A stretch of DNA of 64,000 bases from Streptomyces abikoensis. Its GTDB lineage: Bacteria; Actinomycetota; Actinomycetes; Streptomycetales; Streptomycetaceae. A model generated the notes under the pieces. It had not been told where the DNA came from and made no database searches. It worked only from the letters and a program-made list of their open reading frames with translations. Numbering within the stretch: the first letter of the stretch is position 1; each line of letters begins with the position of its first letter. Shown in pieces: positions 36,466-44,507 of this stretch. The position numbers were made by a program, and so were the translations under genes. Where the stretch lies: NCBI RefSeq assembly GCF_014648775.1, contig NZ_BMRT01000008.1, forward strand, positions 62,001 to 126,000, written 5' to 3'.

Positions 36466-37517
36466 AGATCGACCTTACGGACACCACGGCCAGCAAGATC
36501 AACAACGCGCTGGTCCAGGGCCGCCGGGCCATCGGCACCCCCGCCATCGGCATGGTGCTGACCCTGGTCATCGTCACCGACGAGGAGCACGCCTACGACG
36601 CGCTCAAGGCGGCCAACAACGCCTCCCGCGAGCACCCCTCGCGCAAGCTCGTCGTCATCAAGCGCGTCAGCCGCTCGCCGCGCGAGCGCGCCCAGGCCCG
36701 CCTCGACGCCGAGGTGCGGGTGGGCGTGGACGCCGGCGCCGGCGAGACGGTGGTGCTGCGGCTGTACGGCGAGGTCATAGACCACGCCCAGTCGGTCGTG
36801 CTGCCGCTGCTGCTGCCGGACGCCCCCGTGGTGGTCTGGTGGCCCGTCGGCTCCCCGGCCAACCCGGCCAAGGACCCCCTCGGCGCGCTCGGCCAGCGCC
36901 GGGTCACCGACGCCTACACCGCCGAGGACCCCGTCGCCGAGCTGTCGGCCCGCGCCGCGCACTACGCGCCCGGCGACACCGACCTGGCCTGGACCCGGAT
37001 CACGCCGTGGCGCTCCATGCTCGCGGCCGCCCTGGACCAGCAGCCCGGCATCGAGATCACCTCCGCCGAGGTCGAGGGCGAGCCCTACAACCCCAGCGGC
37101 GAGCTGCTGGCCATGTGGCTGGCCGACCGCCTCGGGGCGCCGGTGACGCGCTCGGTCTCGAACGGCCCCGGCCTCACGGCCGTCCGTCTGGAGACCAAGA
37201 CGGGCGTCGTCACGCTGGACCGTCCCGACGGCTCCCTGGCCACGCTCTCCATGCGCGGCCAGCCCGACCGGGCCGTGGCGCTCAAGCGCCGCGACACGGC
37301 CGAGCTCCTCGCGGAGGAGCTGCGCCGGCTGGACCCGGACGACATCTACGCGTCCTCGGTCAAGTACGGCGTGGACCGGCTGAACCAGGCGCCGGCGGCG
37401 CCGAAGACGGACGAGTCCTCCGCCGCGCCCAAGCCCTCCGCGCCCTCCCAGGGCCAGACCCAGGGTCAGGGCCAGGCCCAGGGGCAGTCCCAGGGCAAGA
37501 AAGCGGCGAAGAAGTGA
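36462..37517 (+). CDS. opcA: Glucose-6-phosphate dehydrogenase assembly protein OpcA
   Basis: 351 residues. OpcA is needed for active glucose-6-phosphate dehydrogenase in actinobacteria and cyanobacteria and always lies by zwf. Visible are MKIDLTDTTASKINNALVQGRRAIGTPAIGMVLTLVIV, VVVWWPVGSPANPAKDPLGALGQRRVTD and DTDLAWTRITPWRSMLAA. The C-terminal ~40 residues are a low-complexity Gln/Gly/Ala/Pro/Lys tail (repeated QGQ units), likely disordered. ATGA overlap with zwf and GTGA overlap with the next gene. Confidence 0.94.
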   Translation: MKIDLTDTTASKINNALVQGRRAIGTPAIGMVLTLVIVTDEEHAYDALKAANNASREHPSRKLVVIKRVSRSPRERAQARLDAEVRVGVDAGAGETVVLRLYGEVIDHAQSVVLPLLLPDAPVVVWWPVGSPANPAKDPLGALGQRRVTDAYTAEDPVAELSARAAHYAPGDTDLAWTRITPWRSMLAAALDQQPGIEITSAEVEGEPYNPSGELLAMWLADRLGAPVTRSVSNGPGLTAVRLETKTGVVTLDRPDGSLATLSMRGQPDRAVALKRRDTAELLAEELRRLDPDDIYASSVKYGVDRLNQAPAAPKTDESSAAPKPSAPSQGQTQGQGQAQGQSQGKKAAKK

Positions 37518-38293
37518 GCACGCCCCAGATCGTCGTGCACCGGGACAAGGAGCTGATGGCCCAGGCCGCGGCGGCCCGGCTGATCACGAAGATCGTGGAC
37601 GCCCAGGCCGCCCGCGGCTCCGCGTCCGTCGTCCTCACCGGTGGGCGCAACGGCAACGGGCTGCTCGCGGCCCTCGCCGCGGCGCCCGCCCGGGACGCGG
37701 TCGACTGGTCCCGGCTGGACCTGTGGTGGGGCGACGAGCGCTTCCTCCCGGAGGGCGACCCCGAGCGCAACGCCACGCAGGCCCGCGAGGCCCTGCTGGA
37801 CGCGGTGCCGCTGGACCCGAAGCGGGTGCACTTCATGCCCGCGGCGGACGGCACGTACGACGACGCGGACGCGGCGGCGGAGGCCTACGCGGCCGAGCTC
37901 GCCGCCGCGGCCCGCCCGGAGGACCATGGCCCCGTGCCGGCCTTCGACGTCCTGCTGCTGGGCGTCGGTCCCGACACCCACGTCGCCTCCCTCTTCCCGG
38001 AGCTTCCGGGCGTACGGGAGACGGAGCGGACGGTCGTCGGCGTCCACGGCGCGCCGAAGCCCCCGCCGACGCGGGTCTCCCTGACCCTCCCGGCGATCCG
38101 GGCGGCCCGGGAGGTCTGGCTGCTGGCCGCGGGCGAGGACAAGGCCGGGGCGGTGGCCCTGGCCCTGAGCGGTGCGGGTGAGGTGCAGGCGCCGGCCGCC
38201 GGCGCGTACGGCTCGCGCCGTACGCTCTGGCTCCTGGACCAGGCCGCGGCGGCCCGCCTCCCCCGCGACCTGTACCCCCCGGCGTCGCCCTGA
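37514..38293 (+). CDS. pgl: 6-phosphogluconolactonase
   Basis: Hydrolyses 6-phosphogluconolactone, the product of zwf. 259 residues (DevB/Pgl type). Motifs are VVLTGGRNGNGLLAAL, WWGDERFLPEGDPERNA, FDVLLLGVGPDTHVASLFP and the sugar-isomerase-like end. In the second motif the His found in GDER-x-V-P-x-x-HPDSN forms is replaced, which is usual in actinobacteria. GTG 37514 overlaps the opcA stop. Last gene of the cluster. Confidence 0.92.
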   Translation: MSTPQIVVHRDKELMAQAAAARLITKIVDAQAARGSASVVLTGGRNGNGLLAALAAAPARDAVDWSRLDLWWGDERFLPEGDPERNATQAREALLDAVPLDPKRVHFMPAADGTYDDADAAAEAYAAELAAAARPEDHGPVPAFDVLLLGVGPDTHVASLFPELPGVRETERTVVGVHGAPKPPPTRVSLTLPAIRAAREVWLLAAGEDKAGAVALALSGAGEVQAPAAGAYGSRRTLWLLDQAAAARLPRDLYPPASP

Positions 38294-38307
38294 CGGCGTT
38301 TCACCTG

Positions 38308-38359
38308 ATACGGCGATGGCCCGCTCCCCTTGCCGAAGGGGAGCGGGCCATCGCCGTAT
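38308..38359. terminator. Perfect 24-bp hairpin after the pentose phosphate cluster
   Basis: Arms 38308-38331 and 38336-38359 are exact reverse complements with a four-base GCCG loop. It begins 15 bp after the pgl stop. Because it is symmetrical it may also stop transcripts coming from pgi on the other side, beyond the repeat element. Confidence 0.9.
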
Positions 38360-38378
38360 GTGGTTGCGGCGGGTGGGG

Positions 38379-38482
38379 TGCCCCGGTCCCGCCCTTTCAC
38401 CGTTTCCCGGGGCTACGCCCCGGACCCCCGGGGGGCTGGGGGGCTTGCCCCCCAGGAAACGGGAAGGGGCGGGTCCGGGGCG
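38379..38482. repeat. GC-rich imperfect palindromic intergenic repeat, copy A
   Basis: About 104 bp. A left arm (38379-38407) starting TGCCCCGGTCCCGCCC is mirrored by a right arm (about 38455-38482) with GAAACGGGAAGGGGCGGG. Between them is a loop with two smaller hairpins (GGGGCTACGCCCC and a GGGGGGC/GCCCCCC stem). The first 29 bases are identical to those of copy B at 55521. It lies between convergent pgl and pgi. Similar GC-rich hairpins recur between genes in Streptomyces; no coding potential. Confidence 0.8.
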
Positions 38483-38557
38483 CCCATCCCCGCCACGACG
38501 GCGGCCAGCCACGACGTACCGGCCCGGCGGTGCCGAACCGGCCTCGGCCGGGGGCCG

Positions 38558-40219
38558 TCAGCGCCCGCGAAGCTCGCGGTACCGCGAAACCAGCGACGCC
38601 GTCGACGCGTCGAGACCGGGCACGTCCGTGCCCTCCGTCAGCGCCGGCTCCACCCGCTTCGCGAGGACCTTGCCGAGCTCGACGCCCCACTGGTCGAAGG
38701 AGTCGATGTTCCAGATCGCGCCCTGGACGAAGACCTTGTGCTCGTACAGCGCGATGAGCTGACCGAGCACCGACGGCGTCAGCTCGCTCGCGAGGATCGT
38801 CGTCGTCGGGTGGTTGCCCTTGAACGTCTTGTGGGGGACGAGCTCCGCCGGGACGCCCTCCGCCGCGACCTCCTCGGGGGTCTTGCCGAAGGCGAGGGCC
38901 TGGCCCTGGGCGAAGAGGTTGGCCATCAGCAGGTCGTGCTGGGCGACCAGACCGGGCTGGAGGTCGTCCACCGGCCGGGCGAAGCCGATCAGGTCCGCCG
39001 GGATGAGCTTCGTGCCCTGGTGGATCAACTGGTAATACGCGTGCTGGCCGTTGGTGCCCGGGGTGCCCCAGACGACCGGGCCGGTCTCCCAGCTGACGGG
39101 CTGTCCGTCACGGTCCACCGACTTGCCGTTGGACTCCATGTCCAGCTGCTGGAGGTAGGCCGCGAACTTCGACAGGTAGTGGCTGTAGGGCAGCACCGCG
39201 TGCGACTGCGCGCCGTGGAAGTTGCCGTACCAGACGCCCAGCAGGCCGAGCAGCAGCGGTGCGTTCTCCTCCGGCGGCGCGCACCGGAAGTGCTCGTCGA
39301 CCAGGTGGAAGCCGGCCAGCATCTCGCGGAAGCGGTCGCCGCCGATGGCGAGCATCAGGGAGAGGCCGATGGCGGAGTCGTACGAGTAACGACCGCCGAC
39401 CCAGTCCCAGAACTCGAACATGTTGGCGGTGTCGATGCCGAAGTCGGCGACCTTCTCCGCGTTCGTGGACAGCGCGACGAAGTGCTTGGCGACCGCGTCC
39501 TCGCCGGCGCGCAGCTCGGTGAGGAGCCAGTTCCGCGCGGAGGTGGCGTTGGTGATGGTCTCGATCGTGGTGAAGGTCTTGGAGGCCACGATGAAGAGCG
39601 TCTCGGCGGCGTCGAGGTCGCGGACAGCCTCGTGGAGGTCGGCGCCGTCCACGTTGGAGACGAAACGGAACGTCATGTCGCGGGCGGTGTAGGCGCGCAG
39701 CGCCTCGAAAGCCATCGCCGGTCCGAGGTCGGATCCGCCGATGCCGATGTTGACGACGTTCTTGATGCGCTTTCCGGTGTGGCCCTTCCACTCACCCGAA
39801 CGGACCCGGTCGGTGAAGATCTGCATCTTCCGCAGGACCGCGTGCACGGCGGGCACGACGTTCTCGCCGTCGACCTCGATGACGGCCGACTCCGGTGCGC
39901 GCAGGGCGGTGTGGAGCACCGCGCGGTCCTCGGTGGTGTTGATCCGCTCGCCGCGGAACATCGCGTCCCGCAGGCCGGCGACGTCGGCCGACGCCGCCAG
40001 TTCGCGCAGCAGCCGCAGGGTCTCGTCGGTGACCAGGTGCTTCGAGTAGTCGAGGTGGAGGTCGCCGACGGAGACGGTGTACTTGTCGGCCCGGCCCGGG
40101 TCGTCGGCGAACAGCTCGCGCAGGTGCACCTCCCCCAGCTCGTCACGGTGCTTGGCGAGCGCGTTCCACTCGGGAGTGCGGTCCAGCCTGGTGCGGCTCT
40201 CTGCGTTCATCTCGGACAT
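38558..40219 (-). CDS. pgi: Glucose-6-phosphate isomerase
   Basis: Interconverts glucose-6-phosphate and fructose-6-phosphate, joining the pentose phosphate cluster to glycolysis. 553 residues. Signatures are VVNIGIGGSDLGPAMAFEAL, FVASKTFTTIET, WDWVGGRYSYDSAIGLSLML (PGI signature 1 region), GTNGQHAYYQLIHQGT with the active-site His, and the C-terminal FDQWGVELGKVLA. The start at 40219 (MSEMNAES) has a nearby alternative three codons later. Separate promoter on the opposite strand from the zwf cluster. Confidence 0.96.
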   Translation of the reverse strand: MSEMNAESRTRLDRTPEWNALAKHRDELGEVHLRELFADDPGRADKYTVSVGDLHLDYSKHLVTDETLRLLRELAASADVAGLRDAMFRGERINTTEDRAVLHTALRAPESAVIEVDGENVVPAVHAVLRKMQIFTDRVRSGEWKGHTGKRIKNVVNIGIGGSDLGPAMAFEALRAYTARDMTFRFVSNVDGADLHEAVRDLDAAETLFIVASKTFTTIETITNATSARNWLLTELRAGEDAVAKHFVALSTNAEKVADFGIDTANMFEFWDWVGGRYSYDSAIGLSLMLAIGGDRFREMLAGFHLVDEHFRCAPPEENAPLLLGLLGVWYGNFHGAQSHAVLPYSHYLSKFAAYLQQLDMESNGKSVDRDGQPVSWETGPVVWGTPGTNGQHAYYQLIHQGTKLIPADLIGFARPVDDLQPGLVAQHDLLMANLFAQGQALAFGKTPEEVAAEGVPAELVPHKTFKGNHPTTTILASELTPSVLGQLIALYEHKVFVQGAIWNIDSFDQWGVELGKVLAKRVEPALTEGTDVPGLDASTASLVSRYRELRGR

Positions 40220-40295
40220 CGGTCCACTTCTCCTCGTAATTTCCCCGCTGTCTCCAACCTAATTGATCAGCCGTCGATTCCCGGCGCAAACGACG

Positions 40296-40340
40296 AGCGG
40301 CCCGGCCGGACACCTTCCACAGGTGTCCGGCCGGGCCGCT
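40296..40340 (-). terminator. Terminator between the RbpA paralogue and pgi
   Basis: A perfect 20-bp stem (AGCGGCCCGGCCGGACACCT with its complement) and a five-base loop, ten bp downstream of the minus-strand RbpA-family gene. On the plus strand it is followed by TTTCGTCGCTCT. Confidence 0.85.
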
Positions 40341-40349
40341 TTCGTCGCT

Positions 40350-40685
40350 CTAGATCTCCCCACGGAGCTTGGCGAGCGCCTCGGCGAGGATGGCCTCGCC
40401 GTCGGCGTCGCTGCGCCGTTCGCGCACATAGGCGAGGTGGGTCTTGTACGGCTCCGTGCGCGGCGGGTCCGGTGGATTGTCCCGGTCCTGGCCGGCCGGG
40501 AAGCCACAGCGGGGGCAGTCCCAGGTGTCGGGCACCTGGGCGTCGCTGGCGAAGCTCGGCTGCGTCTCGTGCCCGTTGGAGCACCAGAAGGAGATCCGCA
40601 GTCGGGGTGCCGATTCGCCCCGCTCCGCCTCTCCCATGGGCCCCGCCCCGACCCGGCTTCCTCGGATCGCGTTGCCACTTGCCAC
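40350..40685 (-). CDS. RNA polymerase-binding protein, RbpA family (second paralogue type)
   Basis: 111 residues. It has the RbpA-type order: N-terminal flexible RGSRVG segment, small beta core with two Cys pairs (FWCSNGHE and WDCPRCGF), and C-terminal PPRTEPYKTHLAYVRERRSDADGEAILAEALAKLRGEI, the region that in RbpA contacts the principal sigma factor. S. coelicolor RbpA (SCO1421), as I recall it, differs (HWDMLMERR in the sigma-interaction helix), so this is the paralogue beside pgi/secG. GTG 40685 has an AGGGAG ribosome site. Presumably modulates RNA polymerase; target sigma unknown. Confidence 0.88.
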   Translation of the reverse strand: MASGNAIRGSRVGAGPMGEAERGESAPRLRISFWCSNGHETQPSFASDAQVPDTWDCPRCGFPAGQDRDNPPDPPRTEPYKTHLAYVRERRSDADGEAILAEALAKLRGEI

Positions 40686-40868
40686 GGTCGTAACTCCCTG
40701 CGTGATGGTGCTGCACTGTGCCGAACAGCGGCTGCGCCGCGGGGTCGACAGTCCGCTCCGCTGCGGGCGCCTCAGTCTACGTAAGGCCCAACGCGCGTCC
40801 AGTGGCAGGAGTTACAGCCCGGCCGCGAGGACGCGCCCTCAATCATAGGCCGCGTCCGCGACGGAGCG

Positions 40869-41105
40869 TCAGCTGCCGACCTTCATCAGCACGCCCAGCG
40901 TGACGATGCACGCGAACCAGAGCAGACCGATCACGATGGTGATCCGGTCGAGGTTGCGCTCGGCGACCGAGGAACCGCCGACGGAGGACTGCATGCCGCC
41001 GCCGAACATGTCGGACAGGCCGCCGCCCTTCCCCTTGTGCATGAGCACCAGCATCATCAGCAGCAAGCTGAAGACGATGAGGGCGATCGAGAACCCGATG
41101 ACCAC
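40869..41105 (-). CDS. secG: Preprotein translocase subunit SecG
   Basis: 78 residues with two membrane helices (IGFSIALIVFSLLLMMLVLMH and RITIVIGLLWFACIVTLGVLM) joined by a glycine-rich cytoplasmic loop HKGKGGGLSDMFGGGMQSSVGGSSVAERNLDR. This is the classical SecG layout, third subunit of the SecYEG channel. GTG start. It follows tpiA, the common arrangement in many bacteria. Confidence 0.95.
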   Translation of the reverse strand: MVIGFSIALIVFSLLLMMLVLMHKGKGGGLSDMFGGGMQSSVGGSSVAERNLDRITIVIGLLWFACIVTLGVLMKVGS

Positions 41106-41149
41106 GGCTGGACCAACTCTCTCGGACTGACTGGATGGAAAACGCGTGT

Positions 41150-41218
41150 GGGGCCGGGCAGCGGCGCGTTCACGCCGGTCCCGGCCCCGACAGGGTACGA
41201 CGGCGGGGGGCCGCCGTC
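41150..41218 (-). terminator. Two stem-loops between tpiA and secG
   Basis: GGGGCCGGG (41150-41158) pairs with CCCGGCCCC (41180-41188), and GACGGCGG-GGGG-CCGCCGTC (41199-41218) lies eight bp beyond the tpiA stop. Either could end or attenuate the gap-pgk-tpiA transcript before secG. Confidence 0.6.
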
Positions 41219-41225
41219 ATAGCCG

Positions 41226-42002
41226 CTACTGGTCGGCGAAGCGGACGATCTTGACGAACTCGTCCGCGTCGAGCGAGGCCCCGCCGATCAGGGCGCCGTC
41301 GACATCCGGCTGCGCCATGATCGCGGCGATGTTGCCGGACTTCACGGAGCCGCCGTACTGGATGCGGACCTTGTCGGCCAGCTCCTGGTCGTACAGCTCG
41401 GCCAGACGGCCGCGAATGGCACCGCAGACCTCCTGGGCGTCCTCGGGCGTGGCGACCTCGCCGGTGCCGATGGCCCAGACGGGCTCGTAGGCGATCACGA
41501 TCGTCGCGGCCTGCTCGGCCGGGATGTCCGCGAGGCCGCCCTCGACCTGCGCCAGGGTGTAGGCGACCTGGTTGCCCGCCTTGCGGACGTCCAGGCCCTC
41601 GCCGACGCAGAGGATCGGGGTGATGCCGTGCTTGAAGGCGGCCTTCACCTTGGCGTTGCAGAGCTCGTCCGACTCGCCGTGGTACTGGCGGCGCTCGGAG
41701 TGGCCCACCGCGACGAAGGAGCACTTGAGCTTGGCGAGCATGCCACCGGAGATCTCACCGGTGTACGCGCCGGAGTCGTACGCCGAGATGTCCTGGGCGC
41801 CGTACATGATCTTCAGCTTGTCGCCGTCGACCAGGGTCTGCACCGAGCGGAGGTCGGTGAAGGGCGGCAGGACGGCCACGTCAACGGCCTCGTAGTCCTT
41901 GTCCGCGAGGGTGAAGGCGAGCTTCTGGACGTGGGCGATGGCCTCGAGGTGGTTGAGGTTCATCTTCCAGTTGCCCGCCATCAGCGGGGTGCGTGCACTC
42001 AC
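41226..42002 (-). CDS. tpiA: Triose-phosphate isomerase
   Basis: 258 residues, TIM barrel. The active site shows N11/K13 in LMAGNWKMN, the His in FVAVGHSERRQ, the catalytic Glu in VIAYEPVWAIGTG, and the phosphate-binding YGGSVKSGN and GALIGGASL segments. Starts six bp after the pgk stop, so it is co-transcribed. Confidence 0.97.
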   Translation of the reverse strand: MSARTPLMAGNWKMNLNHLEAIAHVQKLAFTLADKDYEAVDVAVLPPFTDLRSVQTLVDGDKLKIMYGAQDISAYDSGAYTGEISGGMLAKLKCSFVAVGHSERRQYHGESDELCNAKVKAAFKHGITPILCVGEGLDVRKAGNQVAYTLAQVEGGLADIPAEQAATIVIAYEPVWAIGTGEVATPEDAQEVCGAIRGRLAELYDQELADKVRIQYGGSVKSGNIAAIMAQPDVDGALIGGASLDADEFVKIVRFADQ

Positions 42003-42008
42003 GGTGGT

Positions 42009-43220
42009 TCAGTCCTCCAGTGCGGCGAGGCCGGGGAGCGTCTTGCCCTCGAGGTACTCGAGGCTGGCGCCGCCACCGGTCGAAATGTGGCCGAAAGCGT
42101 TCTCGTCGAAGCCCAGGATGCGCACGGCCGCGGCCGAGTCGCCACCACCGACGACGGTGAAGCCGTCCGAGTCCAGCAGGGCCTGGGCGACGGCCTTGGT
42201 GCCGTTGGCGTAGTCGGGGTGCTCGAAGACGCCCATCGGGCCGTTCCAGAAGACGGTGCCCGCGTCGGCCAGCTTGGCCGCGTAGAGCTCACGCGTCTTC
42301 GGGCCGATGTCCAGGCCCTCCTTGTCGGCGGGCATGGCGTCCGTGGCGACGACCTCGGGGTTGGCCGGGGCCTTCGTCTTCAGGTCGGGGAAGTCGGCCG
42401 AGACCAGCACGTCGACCGGCAGGACGAATTCCACGCCCCGCTTCTCGGCCTCCGCCAGGTACTCCAGGCACGTGCCCTTCTGGTCCTCCTGGAGCAGCGA
42501 GATGCCGACCTCGTGGCCCTTGGCGGCCAGGAAGGTGTACGACATGCCGCCGCCGATGAGGATGCGGTCGGCCTTCTTCAGCAGGTTGTCGATGACACCC
42601 AGCTTGTCGGAGACCTTGGCGCCGCCCAGCACGACCACGTAGGGCCGCTGAACCTCGTCGGTGAGCTTCTTCAGGACGCCGACCTCGGTGGCGATCAGGT
42701 CGCCGGCGGCGTGCGGGAGCCGCTTGGGGAGGTCGAAGACCGAGGCGTGCTTGCGGTGCACGGCACCGAAGCCGTCGCCGACGTAGAGGTCGGCGAGCGA
42801 CGCGAGCTCGTCGGCGAAGGCGCCGCGCTCGGCGTCGTCCTTGCTGGTCTCGCCCGCGTTGAAACGGAGGTTCTCCAGCAGCGTGACCTCGCCGTTCGCC
42901 AGTGCGGCGACGGTGGCCTTCGCGCTGTCACCGACCGTGTCGGTGGCGAACGAGACACTCTTGCCCAGGATCTCGCCGAGCCGCTTCGCGGCCGGGGCGA
43001 GGGAGAAGCGGTCCTCCGGGGCGCCCTTGGGACGGCCCAGGTGGGAGGCGACGATCACCTTGGCGCCCGCGGCGGCGAGCTTGGCGATCGTCGGCGCGAC
43101 GGCGCGGATGCGGCCGTCATCGGTGATGGTGCTGCCCTCGAGCGGCACGTTCAGGTCGGCGCGGACGAAGACCCGCTTCCCCTCGATGCCGCCTTCGATC
43201 AGTTCATCGATCGTCTTCAT
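42009..43220 (-). CDS. pgk: Phosphoglycerate kinase
   Basis: 403 residues. Typical segments: KRVFVRADLNVPLEG with the substrate Arg/Asn/Asp, ASHLGRPKGAPED, LLENLRFNAGE, VVLGGAKVSDKLGVI, FWNGPMGVFE and the nucleotide loop VVGGGDSAAAV. Makes ATP and 3-phosphoglycerate. It lies 125 bp downstream of gap with a hairpin between, so it may have its own promoter as well as read-through. Confidence 0.97.
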   Translation of the reverse strand: MKTIDELIEGGIEGKRVFVRADLNVPLEGSTITDDGRIRAVAPTIAKLAAAGAKVIVASHLGRPKGAPEDRFSLAPAAKRLGEILGKSVSFATDTVGDSAKATVAALANGEVTLLENLRFNAGETSKDDAERGAFADELASLADLYVGDGFGAVHRKHASVFDLPKRLPHAAGDLIATEVGVLKKLTDEVQRPYVVVLGGAKVSDKLGVIDNLLKKADRILIGGGMSYTFLAAKGHEVGISLLQEDQKGTCLEYLAEAEKRGVEFVLPVDVLVSADFPDLKTKAPANPEVVATDAMPADKEGLDIGPKTRELYAAKLADAGTVFWNGPMGVFEHPDYANGTKAVAQALLDSDGFTVVGGGDSAAAVRILGFDENAFGHISTGGGASLEYLEGKTLPGLAALED

Positions 43221-43253
43221 GCAGTGACTCCGTGACTTCGTTAGTCATAAGAC

Positions 43254-43291
43254 GGGGCCCGTACGACGCGTCGTCGCGTCGTGCGAGCCCC
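43254..43291 (-). terminator. Stem-loop between gap and pgk
   Basis: An inner stem ACGACGCG-TCGT-CGCGTCGT (43263-43282) is flanked by GGGGC / GCCCC (43254-43258 and 43287-43291). Downstream of the minus-strand gap gene, it may be a terminator or processing site that lets gap exceed pgk in expression. Confidence 0.6.
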
Positions 43292-43345
43292 ATCCCCACA
43301 CTCGGTGCCTGGTGACAGTAGTGCGGACTGCCGGTCAGGCGAAGG

Positions 43346-44350
<1,005 letters not shown>

Positions 44351-44507
44351 GAACCGATCTCCTCGTTGGTGTGCCGGGACTGCCCGGCGGCTGTATTGGG
44401 ATGTCCCCGACCATCACCGACCCTACCTCTAACAGGGGAGGTACGTGACATTGGCGGCGGGGGCCGTCAGGCGCGCTCAGTCGTGCCCAATCGCGCTCAG
44501 CTGCAGG

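Noticed and set aside
40686..40868. Possible RNA gene between secG and the RbpA paralogue
   Set aside because: No tRNA cloverleaf or clear conserved RNA fold was visible; it is left as ordinary intergenic DNA.
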